Shown here in pieces: positions 46,418-55,291 of a stretch of DNA of 64,000 nt. How positions within the stretch are numbered: the stretch's first letter is position 1; every line of letters begins with the position of its first letter. Below the pieces are notes generated by a model. The model was given only the letters and a program-made list of their open reading frames with translations, did not search any database and was not told where the DNA came from. The stretch is taken from NCBI GenBank assembly GCA_031291475.1, contig JARLIY010000103.1, positions 62,001-126,000 of the forward strand. Reading direction: 5' to 3'. A program made the translations under genes and the position numbers. This DNA comes from Xanthobacteraceae bacterium. GTDB taxonomy: Bacteria; Pseudomonadota; Alphaproteobacteria; Rhizobiales; Xanthobacteraceae.

Positions 46418-48301
46418 CTATCGGCCACCCGTCTTTGCCGCTTTCTCGGCGTCCCACCACCACACCGTCGGGAATGCCGCCGCGCCGTATTTCGGCAACG
46501 GATCGGGGCGGCCAAAGCGGTCCCAACGGGCACTGCGCACTTTGCCGTAGGTCCATTGCGGCACGACGTAGTGGTTCCAGAGTAGCACCCGGTCGAGCGC
46601 CCGCGTGGCGGCGACAAGATCGTTGCGGCTCTTGGCGAAAATGACCTGATCGATCATGGCGTCGACCGCGGGATTTTTGATGCCGATCAGGTTGAGCGAG
46701 CCCGGCTGGTCGGCCGCCTGTGAGCCCCAATAACCGCGCTGCTCGTTGCCGGGCGACAGCGATTCGCCCCAGGACGCAGTGATGATGTCGAAATCCCAGC
46801 TTCGCAGCCGGTTCTCGTATTGCGCGTCGTCGACGGTGCGCACCGACACGCCGACGCCGAGCCGATCCAGCGAGGGCTTGTAGAACAGAAATACCCGCTC
46901 GAAGCTCGGGTCGTCGGCGAGGAATTCGATCGTGTATGGCTCGCCGGTCTGCGCTTTGACCAGCCGTTCGTTACGTATCTCGTAGCCCGCTTCCTTGAAC
47001 AGCCGCACCGCCTCGCGCAAATTGCCGCGTACCGCCTGCGGATTGCCGCCGACCGGATTGGCATAGACGGTGGTGAATACCTCGGCGGGGACCTTGTTGC
47101 GCACCGTTTCCAGGATTTCGAGTTCGCGCCCCGCCGGCAGCCCGCTCGATTCGAGTTCGGTGCCCTGGAAATAGCTGGCGATGCGCTTGTACTGCCCGAA
47201 GAAGATTTGCTTGTTCATCTCCTCGAAGTCGAAAGCGTAATTGAAGGCGAGGCGGATGCGCGGATCCTGGAATTTGGCGCGGCGGATGTTGAAGGCGAAG
47301 GCCTGCATCACGCCGATATTGTTGATGGCAAACTCCTCGAGGATGACGCGTTTATCGTTGACCGCGGGAAAGTCGTAGGCCGTGGCCCAATTCTTGGCGC
47401 TGTTCTCGGCGCGCCAATCGACTGTATCCGCCTTGAACGCTTCGAGCGCGACGGTGGTGTCGCGAAAATATTCGAACCGCAGTTCGTCGAAATTGTCGCG
47501 GCCGACATTCACGTTGAGCTGTTCGCCCCAATAGTTTTTGACGCGCTCATAGACCATGTTGCGGCCGGGCGAAAACTCCTTGATGCGATAGGCGCCGCAG
47601 CCGAGCGGCGGCTCGAGCGTGGTGGCGCCGATGTCGCGCTTGTTGCCGTTCTTGTCGGTTCCCTCCCACCAATGCTTCGGCAGCACCAGAAGCTGGCCGA
47701 CGATCTGCGGCAATTCGCGATTGCCCGGCGAGTCGAAGGTAAAAGTAATCTCGCGCTCGCCGGTTTTCTCCACTTTGACGACGTGGCGGTAATAGGCGGC
47801 GAGCTGCGGGCTGTATTTTTTGAATGCGTTGAAGGAAAAGATGACGTCGTCGGGCGTGACCGGCGCTCCGTCGTGCCATTTGGCCTGGGCGCGCAGCCGA
47901 TAAGAGGCCGACGAAGAATCCGCCGGATGGCTGACCGCTTCGGCAAGGAGCCCATACTCGGCCGACACTTCGTCGAGCGCCGACACCAGAAGCGTGTCGT
48001 AGATGAAGTCGATTCCGGTCACCAGCGCGCCTTTGACGCCGGCGACCGCCACATTGAAATTGTCGTAGGTGCCGATCGCGGTCTGCCGCGCCACGCCGCC
48101 CTTGGGCGCTGCTGCGTTGACGTATTCGAATTGCTTGAAGCCCGGCGGATATTTGAGGTCGCCGAACAGCGACAGCCCGTGCCGCCAGACCGGATTTGCC
48201 GCTGGTTCCTGCGCCTGCGCCGGGCCGGTCCAGGCCGGGAGAGGAAGGCCGCGGGCGCCGAGCGCGAACAAGGCTGAGGCAAGCAGGGTTCGGCGATTCA
48301 C
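46418..48301 (-). CDS. yejA: Extracellular peptide-binding protein of the Yej importer (copy 1)
   Basis: 627 residues from a GTG at 48301, with TTGGAG six bases before it; the TTG at 48313 is an alternative. The signal peptide has NRRTLLASALFALGARG (Tat-like), cleavage near AQA at about 30. The SBP_bac_5 body opens HGLSLFGDLKYPPGFKQFEYVNAAAPKGG, closely parallel to the downstream copy. First gene of yejA-yejA-yejB-yejE-yejF. It captures oligopeptides in the periplasm. Confidence 0.92.
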   Translation of the reverse strand: MNRRTLLASALFALGARGLPLPAWTGPAQAQEPAANPVWRHGLSLFGDLKYPPGFKQFEYVNAAAPKGGVARQTAIGTYDNFNVAVAGVKGALVTGIDFIYDTLLVSALDEVSAEYGLLAEAVSHPADSSSASYRLRAQAKWHDGAPVTPDDVIFSFNAFKKYSPQLAAYYRHVVKVEKTGEREITFTFDSPGNRELPQIVGQLLVLPKHWWEGTDKNGNKRDIGATTLEPPLGCGAYRIKEFSPGRNMVYERVKNYWGEQLNVNVGRDNFDELRFEYFRDTTVALEAFKADTVDWRAENSAKNWATAYDFPAVNDKRVILEEFAINNIGVMQAFAFNIRRAKFQDPRIRLAFNYAFDFEEMNKQIFFGQYKRIASYFQGTELESSGLPAGRELEILETVRNKVPAEVFTTVYANPVGGNPQAVRGNLREAVRLFKEAGYEIRNERLVKAQTGEPYTIEFLADDPSFERVFLFYKPSLDRLGVGVSVRTVDDAQYENRLRSWDFDIITASWGESLSPGNEQRGYWGSQAADQPGSLNLIGIKNPAVDAMIDQVIFAKSRNDLVAATRALDRVLLWNHYVVPQWTYGKVRSARWDRFGRPDPLPKYGAAAFPTVWWWDAEKAAKTGGR

Positions 48302-48431
48302 GTCGTGCTCCAAAGCTTCGGATGCCGCGTGATTATGTGCTTTTCAGACACGGCGCCAGCGGACCGGGCGGGCGCCGCGGCGAAATGGACTTCACATCCC
48401 CGTGCGTCCCGCGGCGTGGCGCCGTAAACGT

Positions 48432-49073
48432 TCATTCCTTCGGCGCTGGACTCGGAGCAGGGGCTGCGCCAACCGGCGGCGGATTGGCTGGCGCGGCGGC
48501 CGGGGCATTGGCGGGGGCAGCTGGCGGATTGGCAGCCGCCTTCGGCAGCGGTACCGGATTTTTGGACAGCGAATCCAGGTAGGCGATGACGTCGGCGCGC
48601 TGTTTTTCGTTTTGCAGGCCGGCAAAGGTCATCGCCGTGCCGGGGACCATGGCGCGCGGATCGGCCAACCATTTGTTCAGCTCGTCAAAGGTCCAGGTGC
48701 CGGTGACACCTTTCAGCGCGGTCGAGTAGTTGAAGCCCGCCACAGACGCGATTTTCCGTCCGACGACGTCATAGAGATCGGGGCCGACTTTCGGGCCCTG
48801 GCTCTCCTGGAAGTTGTGGCAAATCGCGCATTGCTTGGCGACTTGCGCGCCATGTTCCACCGAAGCGCTGGCCAGGAAGTTTTCGATCGGCTCTTCCGTC
48901 GCCTTGGTCGCGGGCTGCCGGCCCGGCCGCTCTTCCTTGACCGCGACCTCGTAACCGGGCTTGGCCGGCACCGGCGGGGTGAAGATCGCTCCGGAGGCGA
49001 TATGTACGGCGAGCAGGACAAGGCAGGTTCCCAGGAGGGCGCCGAGAATCTTGTTGATTTCGAACGAATCCAT
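48432..49073 (-). CDS. cycM: Membrane-anchored cytochrome c (CycM-like)
   Basis: 213 residues. An uncleaved N-terminal anchor ([27 protein letters not shown], about 8-31), a linker, one haem site CAICH at 82-86, and a class I cytochrome c fold with the axial Met in [10 protein letters not shown] near 150. The layout and N-terminus match CycM of Bradyrhizobium, a membrane-bound electron carrier between bc1 and an aa3 oxidase. The C-terminal 40 residues are a Pro/Ala-rich tail. Divergent from kdsB, 79 bases apart, the usual position of cycM in rhizobia. Confidence 0.92.
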   Translation of the reverse strand: MDSFEINKILGALLGTCLVLLAVHIASGAIFTPPVPAKPGYEVAVKEERPGRQPATKATEEPIENFLASASVEHGAQVAKQCAICHNFQESQGPKVGPDLYDVVGRKIASVAGFNYSTALKGVTGTWTFDELNKWLADPRAMVPGTAMTFAGLQNEKQRADVIAYLDSLSKNPVPLPKAAANPPAAPANAPAAAPANPPPVGAAPAPSPAPKE

Positions 49074-49152
49074 CGCTGAATGGCTCCGCAGCGGCAGAGG
49101 GAGGGGTAGCGCAGAGATAGCCGGTTTGCCGCGCGTCTTGCAACCCTTGGCC

Positions 49153-49890
49153 ATGACCGAAACTCTCATTCTCATTCCGGCCCGCATGGGCGCGACCAGA
49201 CTGCCGGGCAAGCCGCTCGCCGACATTGCCGGCGTGCCAATGATCGTGCGCGTGCTGCGCCGCGTTGAGGCGGCCGCAATTGGCCCCGTTGTTGTCGCGA
49301 CCGATTCGCCGGAAATCGAAGCGGTGGTGCGCAAAGCCGGCGGGCGCGCGGTCATGACCCGTGTCGACCATACCTCCGGCTCCGATCGCATTTTCGAGGC
49401 GCTCGGCAAGGCCGATCCGGGCGGCAAAGCAGGCATTGTCGTCAACGTGCAGGGCGATCTACCGACATTGGAGCCGTCCGCCATCGCCGCCGCGGTGGCG
49501 CTGCTCGCCGACAAGGCGGTGGATATCGCCACGCCGGCTGCGGAAATTACGCGGCCCGACGAGCGCGATAATCCGGGCGTGGTCAAGGTGGTGGGCACGC
49601 CGGTTGCGCCGCGGCGGTTGCGGGCGCTCTACTTTACCCGCGCCACTGCCCCCTACGGCGATGGACCGCTCTACCATCACATCGGGCTTTATGCCTTTCG
49701 CCGGGCCGCGCTTGAGCGTTTCGTGACGCTTGCGCCTTCGCCGCTAGAGATGCGCGAAAAACTCGAGCAATTGCGCGCGCTGGAGGCCGGCATGCGGATC
49801 GACGTGGCGATCGTCGACACCGCGCCTTTCGGCGTCGACACGCCGGAGGATTTGGCTCGTGCGCGTGCCGTGCTATCGGGACGGTCATGA
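49153..49890 (+). CDS. kdsB: 3-deoxy-manno-octulosonate cytidylyltransferase
   Basis: 245 residues. [20 protein letters not shown] at 8-27 is the CTP-binding signature; [12 protein letters not shown] near 96 has the metal-binding Asp; and the dimer/substrate block [11 protein letters not shown] near 175 is clear. It activates Kdo as CMP-Kdo for lipopolysaccharide inner core assembly in the cytoplasm. The ATG at 49153 follows no strong ribosome site but matches the family start. Its stop overlaps pheA by four bases (ATGA). Confidence 0.95.
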   Translation: MTETLILIPARMGATRLPGKPLADIAGVPMIVRVLRRVEAAAIGPVVVATDSPEIEAVVRKAGGRAVMTRVDHTSGSDRIFEALGKADPGGKAGIVVNVQGDLPTLEPSAIAAAVALLADKAVDIATPAAEITRPDERDNPGVVKVVGTPVAPRRLRALYFTRATAPYGDGPLYHHIGLYAFRRAALERFVTLAPSPLEMREKLEQLRALEAGMRIDVAIVDTAPFGVDTPEDLARARAVLSGRS

Positions 49891-50741
49891 GCAAACGCAA
49901 AAAGATCGCCTTCCAGGGCGAGTTGGGCGCCAATTCGCACATCGCCTGCAACCAGGCCTACCGGAAATACACGCCGTTGCCGTGCCCCACCTTTGAAGAC
50001 GCTTTCGCGGCGGTGCGCAGCGGCCGCGCCGCGCTGGCCATGATCCCGATCGACAATTCGGTGGCCGGCCGGGTGGCGGACATCCATTACCTGATGCCCC
50101 GATCGGGACTTCACATCGTCGCGGAGTGGTTCCTGCCGGTGCAGCATCAGCTGATGGCGCCGAAAGGCGCGACGCTCAAGACGATCCGCACGGTCGAGAG
50201 CCACGTGCATGCGCTCGGCCAGTGCCGCAACGTGATCCGCAAGCTCGGCCTCAAGGCGATTGTCGCCGCTGACACCGCGGGCGCCGCGCGCGAAATAGCC
50301 GAGGCGCGCGACCGCTCGCGCGCGGCGCTGGCGACGAAGCTGGCGGCGAAGATCTACGGATTGAAGATCCTGAAAAAGGACGTCGCCGACGCCAAGCACA
50401 ACACCACGCGCTTCGTCGTGCTCGCGCGCGAGCCGAAATGGGCCGGGCGCAAGGAGCGGCGAACGATCACCACTTTCGTGTTTCAGGTACGCAACATCCC
50501 GGCCGCGCTGTATAAAGCGCTGGGCGGCTTCGCCACCAACGGCGTCAATATGACCAAGCTGGAAAGCTACATGGTCGAGGGCAATTTTGCCGCGACCCAG
50601 TTCTACGCCGACGTGCAGGGCCATCCGAAGGACCGCGCGCTTGAGCTGGCGTTCGAAGAACTGGAATTCGTCTCGCAGCCAAAATCATTGAAGATTCTCG
50701 GCGTCTATCCGGCGCACGCGTTTCGTGAGACCTTCAAGTAG
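49887..50741 (+). CDS. pheA: Prephenate dehydratase
   Basis: 284 residues: a stand-alone (not chorismate mutase-fused) prephenate dehydratase. The PDT domain opens [12 protein letters not shown] and ends with the NTTRFVVL motif near 172; the ACT regulatory domain from about 190 includes [14 protein letters not shown], where the Phe-binding ESRP-type motif reads ESYM. It converts prephenate to phenylpyruvate in phenylalanine biosynthesis. Overlaps kdsB by ATGA, the usual rhizobial arrangement. Confidence 0.95.
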   Translation: MSKRKKIAFQGELGANSHIACNQAYRKYTPLPCPTFEDAFAAVRSGRAALAMIPIDNSVAGRVADIHYLMPRSGLHIVAEWFLPVQHQLMAPKGATLKTIRTVESHVHALGQCRNVIRKLGLKAIVAADTAGAAREIAEARDRSRAALATKLAAKIYGLKILKKDVADAKHNTTRFVVLAREPKWAGRKERRTITTFVFQVRNIPAALYKALGGFATNGVNMTKLESYMVEGNFAATQFYADVQGHPKDRALELAFEELEFVSQPKSLKILGVYPAHAFRETFK

Positions 50742-50751
50742 GAATGCAGCC

Positions 50752-51069
50752 ATGAGCAATGACGATCCAAAAGTCCGACGCACGCTGCAACTGCGGTTCA
50801 CCCTGCCGAGCTCCGATCCCGCCCAGCTGATCGCCATGATCAAGGCGGCGGCGCCGTTCTACCAGATGTTCGGCAAGGCCGACGTGCGCTTGCTGCAAAA
50901 CGTCGACGATCCGGCGAAATTCATCCAGGTGATCGAATACGAGGCGGACGAAGACTGGGAGCTCAATCGGCAGCGCATCGCCAGCGATGCGAGGATGCAG
51001 ACCTATCTGCAATCTTGGCGCACGATGTTTCCCGGCGCGCTCGAGATCGACGTGTTTCAGGAGGTCTGA
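50752..51069 (+). CDS. Small cytoplasmic protein, function unknown
   Basis: 105 residues, 10 bases after pheA (GGAATG-type site). Predicted alpha/beta, with a central alternation that suggests a ferredoxin-like or dimeric alpha-beta barrel fold (KADVRLLQNVDDPAKFIQVIEYEADEDWELNR), similar in feel to small monooxygenase-like proteins. No signal or membrane segment. The family is not recognised with confidence; likely co-transcribed with kdsB and pheA. Confidence 0.75.
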   Translation: MSNDDPKVRRTLQLRFTLPSSDPAQLIAMIKAAAPFYQMFGKADVRLLQNVDDPAKFIQVIEYEADEDWELNRQRIASDARMQTYLQSWRTMFPGALEIDVFQEV

Positions 51070-51087
51070 CTCTTTTCGCTCCGCGAA

Positions 51088-52587
51088 TCAGATTTTCTGA
51101 TTGTACTCGCCGACTTCCTTGTGCGTGCGCAGCACCGCATCGACCGCCGCGAACATCTCGCGCATGCGCGCCTCCGACACCGGGCTTTCCACGACGACGA
51201 CCAGCTCCGGCTTGTTCGATGAAGCACGCACGAGGCCCCAGGTGCCGTCCGCGACCGTCACCCGCACGCCGTTGACCGTGACCAGATCGCGGATCGGCTG
51301 GCCGGCGACCTTGCCGCCTTTCTTCTTCTCCGCCTCGAAGTGCTTCACCACCGCACCGACCACGCCGTACTTCTCCTCGTCGGCGCAATGCGGCGACATG
51401 GTGGGTGAGCCCCAGGTTTTCGGCAGCGCGTTTTTAAGGTCCGCCATGCTCTTTCCCGGATTGCGGTCGAGCATATCGCAGACGGCGAGCGCGAAAATAA
51501 GCCCGTCGTCATAGCCGCGGCCGAGCGGCTTGTTGAAAAAGAAGTGGCCGGATTTTTCGAAGCCGGCGACGGCGCCGATCTCGTTGACCCGGCGCTTCAT
51601 GTAGGAATGCCCGGTTTTCCAGTAATCGGTCCTGGCGCCGTTCTTGATCAGCACCGGATCGGTCGCAAACAGCCCGGTCGACTTCACGTCGGCGACGAAC
51701 AGCGCATCCTTAATCTGCGCCGAGATGTCGCGCGCCAGCATGACGCCGACCTTGTCGGCGAAAATCTCTTCGCCCTCGTTGTCGACCACGCCGCAACGGT
51801 CGCCGTCGCCGTCGAAGCCCAACGCAACGTCGACCTTGTTTGCCAGCACGGCGTCGCGCATGGCGTGCAGCATCTTCATATCTTCGGTGTTGGGATTATA
51901 ATGCGGAAAAGTATGATCGAGCTCGCAGTCGAGCGGCACCACCTCGCAGCCGACCGCTTGCAGCACCTGCGGCGCGAACGCGCCCGCCGTGCCGTTGCCG
52001 CAGGCGCAGACCACCTTGAGGCGGCGCTTGAGCTTCGGGCGGTCGGTGAGATCGGCGATGTAGCGCGCCGGAAAGTTCTCAACGAAGTCGTACGCGCCGC
52101 CGTCCTTCATCTTGAAGCGGCCGTTGAGCACGATGTCCTTGAGGCGGCTCATCTCGTCAGGGCCGAAGGTGAGCGGGCGGTCGGCGCCCATCTTCACGCC
52201 GGTCCAGCCGTTGTCGTTATGCGAAGCCGTGACCATGGCGACGCAGGGCAAATCGAGGGCAAACTGGGCGAAATAAGCCATCGGCGTCATGGCGAGCCCG
52301 ATGTCGTGCACCTTGCAGCCGGCGGCCATGAGTCCGTTGGCGAGCGCCATTTTGATCGACGCCGAGTAGGAGCGAAAATCGTGGCCGGTGACGATTTGCG
52401 GCTTCACGCCGAGTTCGTGGATCAGCGTGCCCAGCCCGAGGCCGAGGGCCTCGACCCCCATCAGGTTGATCTCGCTGCCGAATAGCCAGCGCGCGTCGTA
52501 TTCGCGAAAGCCGGTGGCTTTCACCATTGGCTCGGATTCGTAGGCGTAGGTGTTGGGCTTCAGCGACGGCTTGGGCTTGGGAAACAT
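51088..52587 (-). CDS. Phosphomannomutase/phosphoglucomutase (alpha-D-phosphohexomutase)
   Basis: 499 residues from the ATG at 52587. Four-domain phosphohexomutase: catalytic phosphoserine Ser122 in TASHNDNGW, metal loop DGDGDRCG near 270, sugar loop GFEKSGHFFF near 345 (substrate recognition Glu and Ser), and phosphate-binding RASSNKPELVV near 465. It interconverts mannose-6-P/mannose-1-P or glucose-6-P/glucose-1-P for cell-surface polysaccharides. The AlgC/ManB distinction is not resolved. It converges on the small protein gene with an 18-bp gap. Confidence 0.92.
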   Translation of the reverse strand: MFPKPKPSLKPNTYAYESEPMVKATGFREYDARWLFGSEINLMGVEALGLGLGTLIHELGVKPQIVTGHDFRSYSASIKMALANGLMAAGCKVHDIGLAMTPMAYFAQFALDLPCVAMVTASHNDNGWTGVKMGADRPLTFGPDEMSRLKDIVLNGRFKMKDGGAYDFVENFPARYIADLTDRPKLKRRLKVVCACGNGTAGAFAPQVLQAVGCEVVPLDCELDHTFPHYNPNTEDMKMLHAMRDAVLANKVDVALGFDGDGDRCGVVDNEGEEIFADKVGVMLARDISAQIKDALFVADVKSTGLFATDPVLIKNGARTDYWKTGHSYMKRRVNEIGAVAGFEKSGHFFFNKPLGRGYDDGLIFALAVCDMLDRNPGKSMADLKNALPKTWGSPTMSPHCADEEKYGVVGAVVKHFEAEKKKGGKVAGQPIRDLVTVNGVRVTVADGTWGLVRASSNKPELVVVVESPVSEARMREMFAAVDAVLRTHKEVGEYNQKI

Positions 52588-52666
52588 TGAAGCCTCAAAT
52601 GGGCGGCGAATAGGGAAATAGCGAATAGCGGACAGCGGTTCCAGCCAATTCACCGTCTCCTACTCG

Positions 52667-55129
52667 CTATTTCACCCCTCGCTTTGCTCGCTTTGTCGGC
52701 ACGGCGATCAGCGGATTTTCCGGCCACGGGTGTTTCGGATAGCGGCCGCGCATCGCCGCGCGCACCGCGGCGTAGCTACCGCGCCAGAAGCCCGGCAGGT
52801 CGCGGGTCGTCTGCACCGGCCGATGCGCCGGCGAGAGCAGTTCGACCAGAAGCGGAATTCTGCCCCCGGCGATTGCCGGGTGGCGGTCGAGGCCGAAAAG
52901 CTCCTGCACGCGGATGGCGATTTTCGGGCCGCCCTCCGCGTCGTAATCGACCGGCACGCGCGAGCCGGTGGGCGCTTCGAAATGCGTCGGCGCTTCGGCA
53001 TCAAGCCGCCGACCCAGCGGGTAGGGCAGGCCCCTGGCAAGCGCGGCCGCGAGTTCGTCGGCGGAAAGCTCGGCCAATGATGTCTTGCCGGCGAGCGCCG
53101 CCGCCAGCCAGTCGATATCGGCGGCAAGCGCCGCATCCGACAAATCCGGCCATTCGCCCCCTTCCACATGGCGCAGGAACATGACCCGGTCGCGCCATTG
53201 CCGAAGCGCGTTGGTCCACGGCAGCCGGTCGATACCAAGGCGTGCGATCCCTTCGGCGAAGAGCCGCGCGGCTACTTCGCTTGCGCTGACCGGCATCGGC
53301 TGCTCGGACAGCGCGATGGCGCCAAGCCGCCGGAAGCGGCGCATGCGCAGACTTGCCGTCGCCGGATCGAAGGCGATCTCCTCGCGCGTGGCGATGCGGC
53401 CGGCAAAGCGCGCCTCGATCTCGGCAAGCGTGATCGGCGCCGCGAGTACGATACGGCCTGCCGCGGCGCTGCCGGTAAGCTCGGCCACGGCAAGATAAGG
53501 CGCTCGGGCGAGCGGGGAGGTGGGATCGATTTGCGCGCCGCGGCCGTTGGCTAAGATGAAAGTGCCGGAGGCGCCCGCCCCGCCGCCGCGGTTTTTGGCG
53601 ATGCGCTCGGAATAAGCGAGCGAAAGGAGCGAGCCAACAGACATTGCTCCCCCTTCAGGGGAGGGTGACGTCTGTTCCGCCCAGCGCGCTGCCACGGCGC
53701 GGGCATCGCGCGCGCGGGCCGAGCGGTCGCGGTGCAAAGCCTCGAGACGGGCGGTGAGATCGACGTCGTCGCCGCCGAAGCCGCGTTCGCCGATCAAGAC
53801 GGCGATCTCCGCGGCCGGTAGCGCCGCACCCTGCGCGGCGGCATCGACGACCATGCGCGCAAGCCGCGGCGGCAACGGTAGGCGCCGCAGCTTTTGCCCT
53901 TCCTCGGTGATACGGCCGGCGCCGTCGATGGCGCCGAGTTCGGCGAGCAAGAGTTTTGCTTCGGAGAGCGCCGGGCGAGGCGGCGGATCGAGGAAGGCCA
54001 GTTGCTCGGGGCCGCTACCCCAGGCGGCGAGATCGAGCGCGAACGAGGACAAATCGGCGGAAAGGATTTCGGGGCGTGAAAAAGCTTCAAGGGCGGCGGT
54101 CTGCGGCTCGTCCCAGAGCCGGTAGCAGATGCCCGGTTCGGTGCGCCCGGCGCGGCCGCGGCGCTGATCGGCCGCCGCGCGCGAGACCCGCATCGTTTCG
54201 AGACGCGTCACGCCGACATCGGGCTCGTAGCGCGGCACGCGCGCAAGCCCGCTATCGACGACCATGCGGACGCCCTCGATGGTGATCGAGGTCTCCGCGA
54301 TCGAGGTAGCGAGCACGATTTTGCGCCGTCCGGCAGCAGCCGGCTCGATGGCGCGCGCCTGCTCGTCGGCCGCAAGCGCGCCGTAAAGGACGACCACATC
54401 GACGTCGGCATCGAGGCGGCCGTCGAGCAGCGCCGCGGTGCGGCGGATTTCGGCGGCGCCGGGCAGAAACGCTAGCAGCGAACCCGGCTCGGCGCGCGTC
54501 GCCCGCACGATCGCGTCGGCGATCTGCGGCTCGATCGGCCGCGCGTCGCGGCCGAGATAGCGCGTCTCGACGGGAAAGGCGCGGCCTTCGGCGGTGATCA
54601 CGGGGGCATCGCCCAGAAGTTTGGCGACCCGCGCGCCGTCGATCGTCGCCGACATGACAAGAAGCCGCAAATCCTCGCGCAATCCGCCCTGCACGTCGCG
54701 CGCCAAAGCGAGCCCCAGATCGGCATCGAGGGAGCGCTCGTGGAACTCGTCGAACAGGACGGCGGCGATTCCCTCAAGCATCGGGTCATCGAGCACGAGG
54801 CGGGTGAATATGCCCTCGGTAACGATTTCGATGCGGGTCTTTCGCGAGATTTTCGAACCGAAGCGCACCCGCAAGCCGATTGTTTCGCCGACCTTTTCTC
54901 CCAAAGTCTTCGCCATCCGCTCAGCCGCGGCGCGGGCGGCGAGCCGGCGCGGCTCGAGCACGAGGATCCGGCGGTTTGCGGCCCATTCCTCGCCCGCGAG
55001 CACCAAAGGCACGCGCGTAGTCTTGCCGGCCCCCGGCGGCGCGACCAGGACGGCGGCGTTGCGCGCGCTTAAGCCCGCGGTCAGCTCCGGCAGCGTGGCG
55101 TCGATGGGTAAAGGCGAGGAGAAGTCCAT
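52667..55129 (-). CDS. hrpB: DEAH-box ATP-dependent helicase HrpB
   Basis: 820 residues from the ATG at 55129 (an ATG at 55147 lies inside a repeat and is less likely). Walker A PPGAGKTT at 31-38, DEFH box near 125, SAT motif (VMSATIDG) near 155, helicase C domain with ATSIAETSITIEGVRMVVDSG near 290 and QRRGRAGRTEPGICYRLW near 340, then the HrpB-specific C-terminal region. HrpB is a predicted RNA helicase of unknown precise substrate. A 41-bp palindromic element is embedded in-frame around residues 484-497. Runs divergently from polA. Confidence 0.92.
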   Translation of the reverse strand: MDFSSPLPIDATLPELTAGLSARNAAVLVAPPGAGKTTRVPLVLAGEEWAANRRILVLEPRRLAARAAAERMAKTLGEKVGETIGLRVRFGSKISRKTRIEIVTEGIFTRLVLDDPMLEGIAAVLFDEFHERSLDADLGLALARDVQGGLREDLRLLVMSATIDGARVAKLLGDAPVITAEGRAFPVETRYLGRDARPIEPQIADAIVRATRAEPGSLLAFLPGAAEIRRTAALLDGRLDADVDVVVLYGALAADEQARAIEPAAAGRRKIVLATSIAETSITIEGVRMVVDSGLARVPRYEPDVGVTRLETMRVSRAAADQRRGRAGRTEPGICYRLWDEPQTAALEAFSRPEILSADLSSFALDLAAWGSGPEQLAFLDPPPRPALSEAKLLLAELGAIDGAGRITEEGQKLRRLPLPPRLARMVVDAAAQGAALPAAEIAVLIGERGFGGDDVDLTARLEALHRDRSARARDARAVAARWAEQTSPSPEGGAMSVGSLLSLAYSERIAKNRGGGAGASGTFILANGRGAQIDPTSPLARAPYLAVAELTGSAAAGRIVLAAPITLAEIEARFAGRIATREEIAFDPATASLRMRRFRRLGAIALSEQPMPVSASEVAARLFAEGIARLGIDRLPWTNALRQWRDRVMFLRHVEGGEWPDLSDAALAADIDWLAAALAGKTSLAELSADELAAALARGLPYPLGRRLDAEAPTHFEAPTGSRVPVDYDAEGGPKIAIRVQELFGLDRHPAIAGGRIPLLVELLSPAHRPVQTTRDLPGFWRGSYAAVRAAMRGRYPKHPWPENPLIAVPTKRAKRGVK
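53636..53676. repeat. Palindromic element inside hrpB
   Basis: AACAGAC (53636-53642) and GTCTGTT (53670-53676) are perfect outer arms; an inner pair CTCCCC/GGGGAG (53647-53652, 53658-53663) makes a long hairpin. It encodes Ser/Pro/Gly-rich residues at a linker following the ARWAEQT segment of HrpB, in frame. The inner core resembles the palindromes at 44401-44503. Confidence 0.7.
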
Positions 55130-55141
55130 GGTTGGTTTTAG

Positions 55142-55229
55142 CGTCATTGCGAGGAGCAAAGCGACGAAGCAATCCAGTCAAGCGCCAAGAATTCTAGATT
55201 GCTTCGGCACTCCGTGCCTCGCAATGACG
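55142..55229. repeat. Long intergenic inverted repeat, rhizobial CGTCATTGCGAG type
   Basis: CGTCATTGCGAGG (from 55142) and CCTCGCAATGACG (to 55229) form the outer arms, with a second matching pair CGAAGCAATC/GATTGCTTCG inside and AGAATTCT at the centre. The 88-base element lies between divergent hrpB and polA and matches, from memory, a palindromic repeat family that is common in Hyphomicrobiales genomes. It takes up more than half of the 162-bp promoter gap. Confidence 0.8.
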
Positions 55230-55291
55230 GGGGATAAACCCGATATCATCGGCTTCCGGAATGACGCCAAACCCATATATTAGCGGTCATC

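Noticed and set aside
51065-51096. Small hairpin (TCTGA/TCAGA) followed by TTTT as a terminator
   Set aside because: Only five base pairs with an 18-base loop, overlapping both coding ends; too weak to call.
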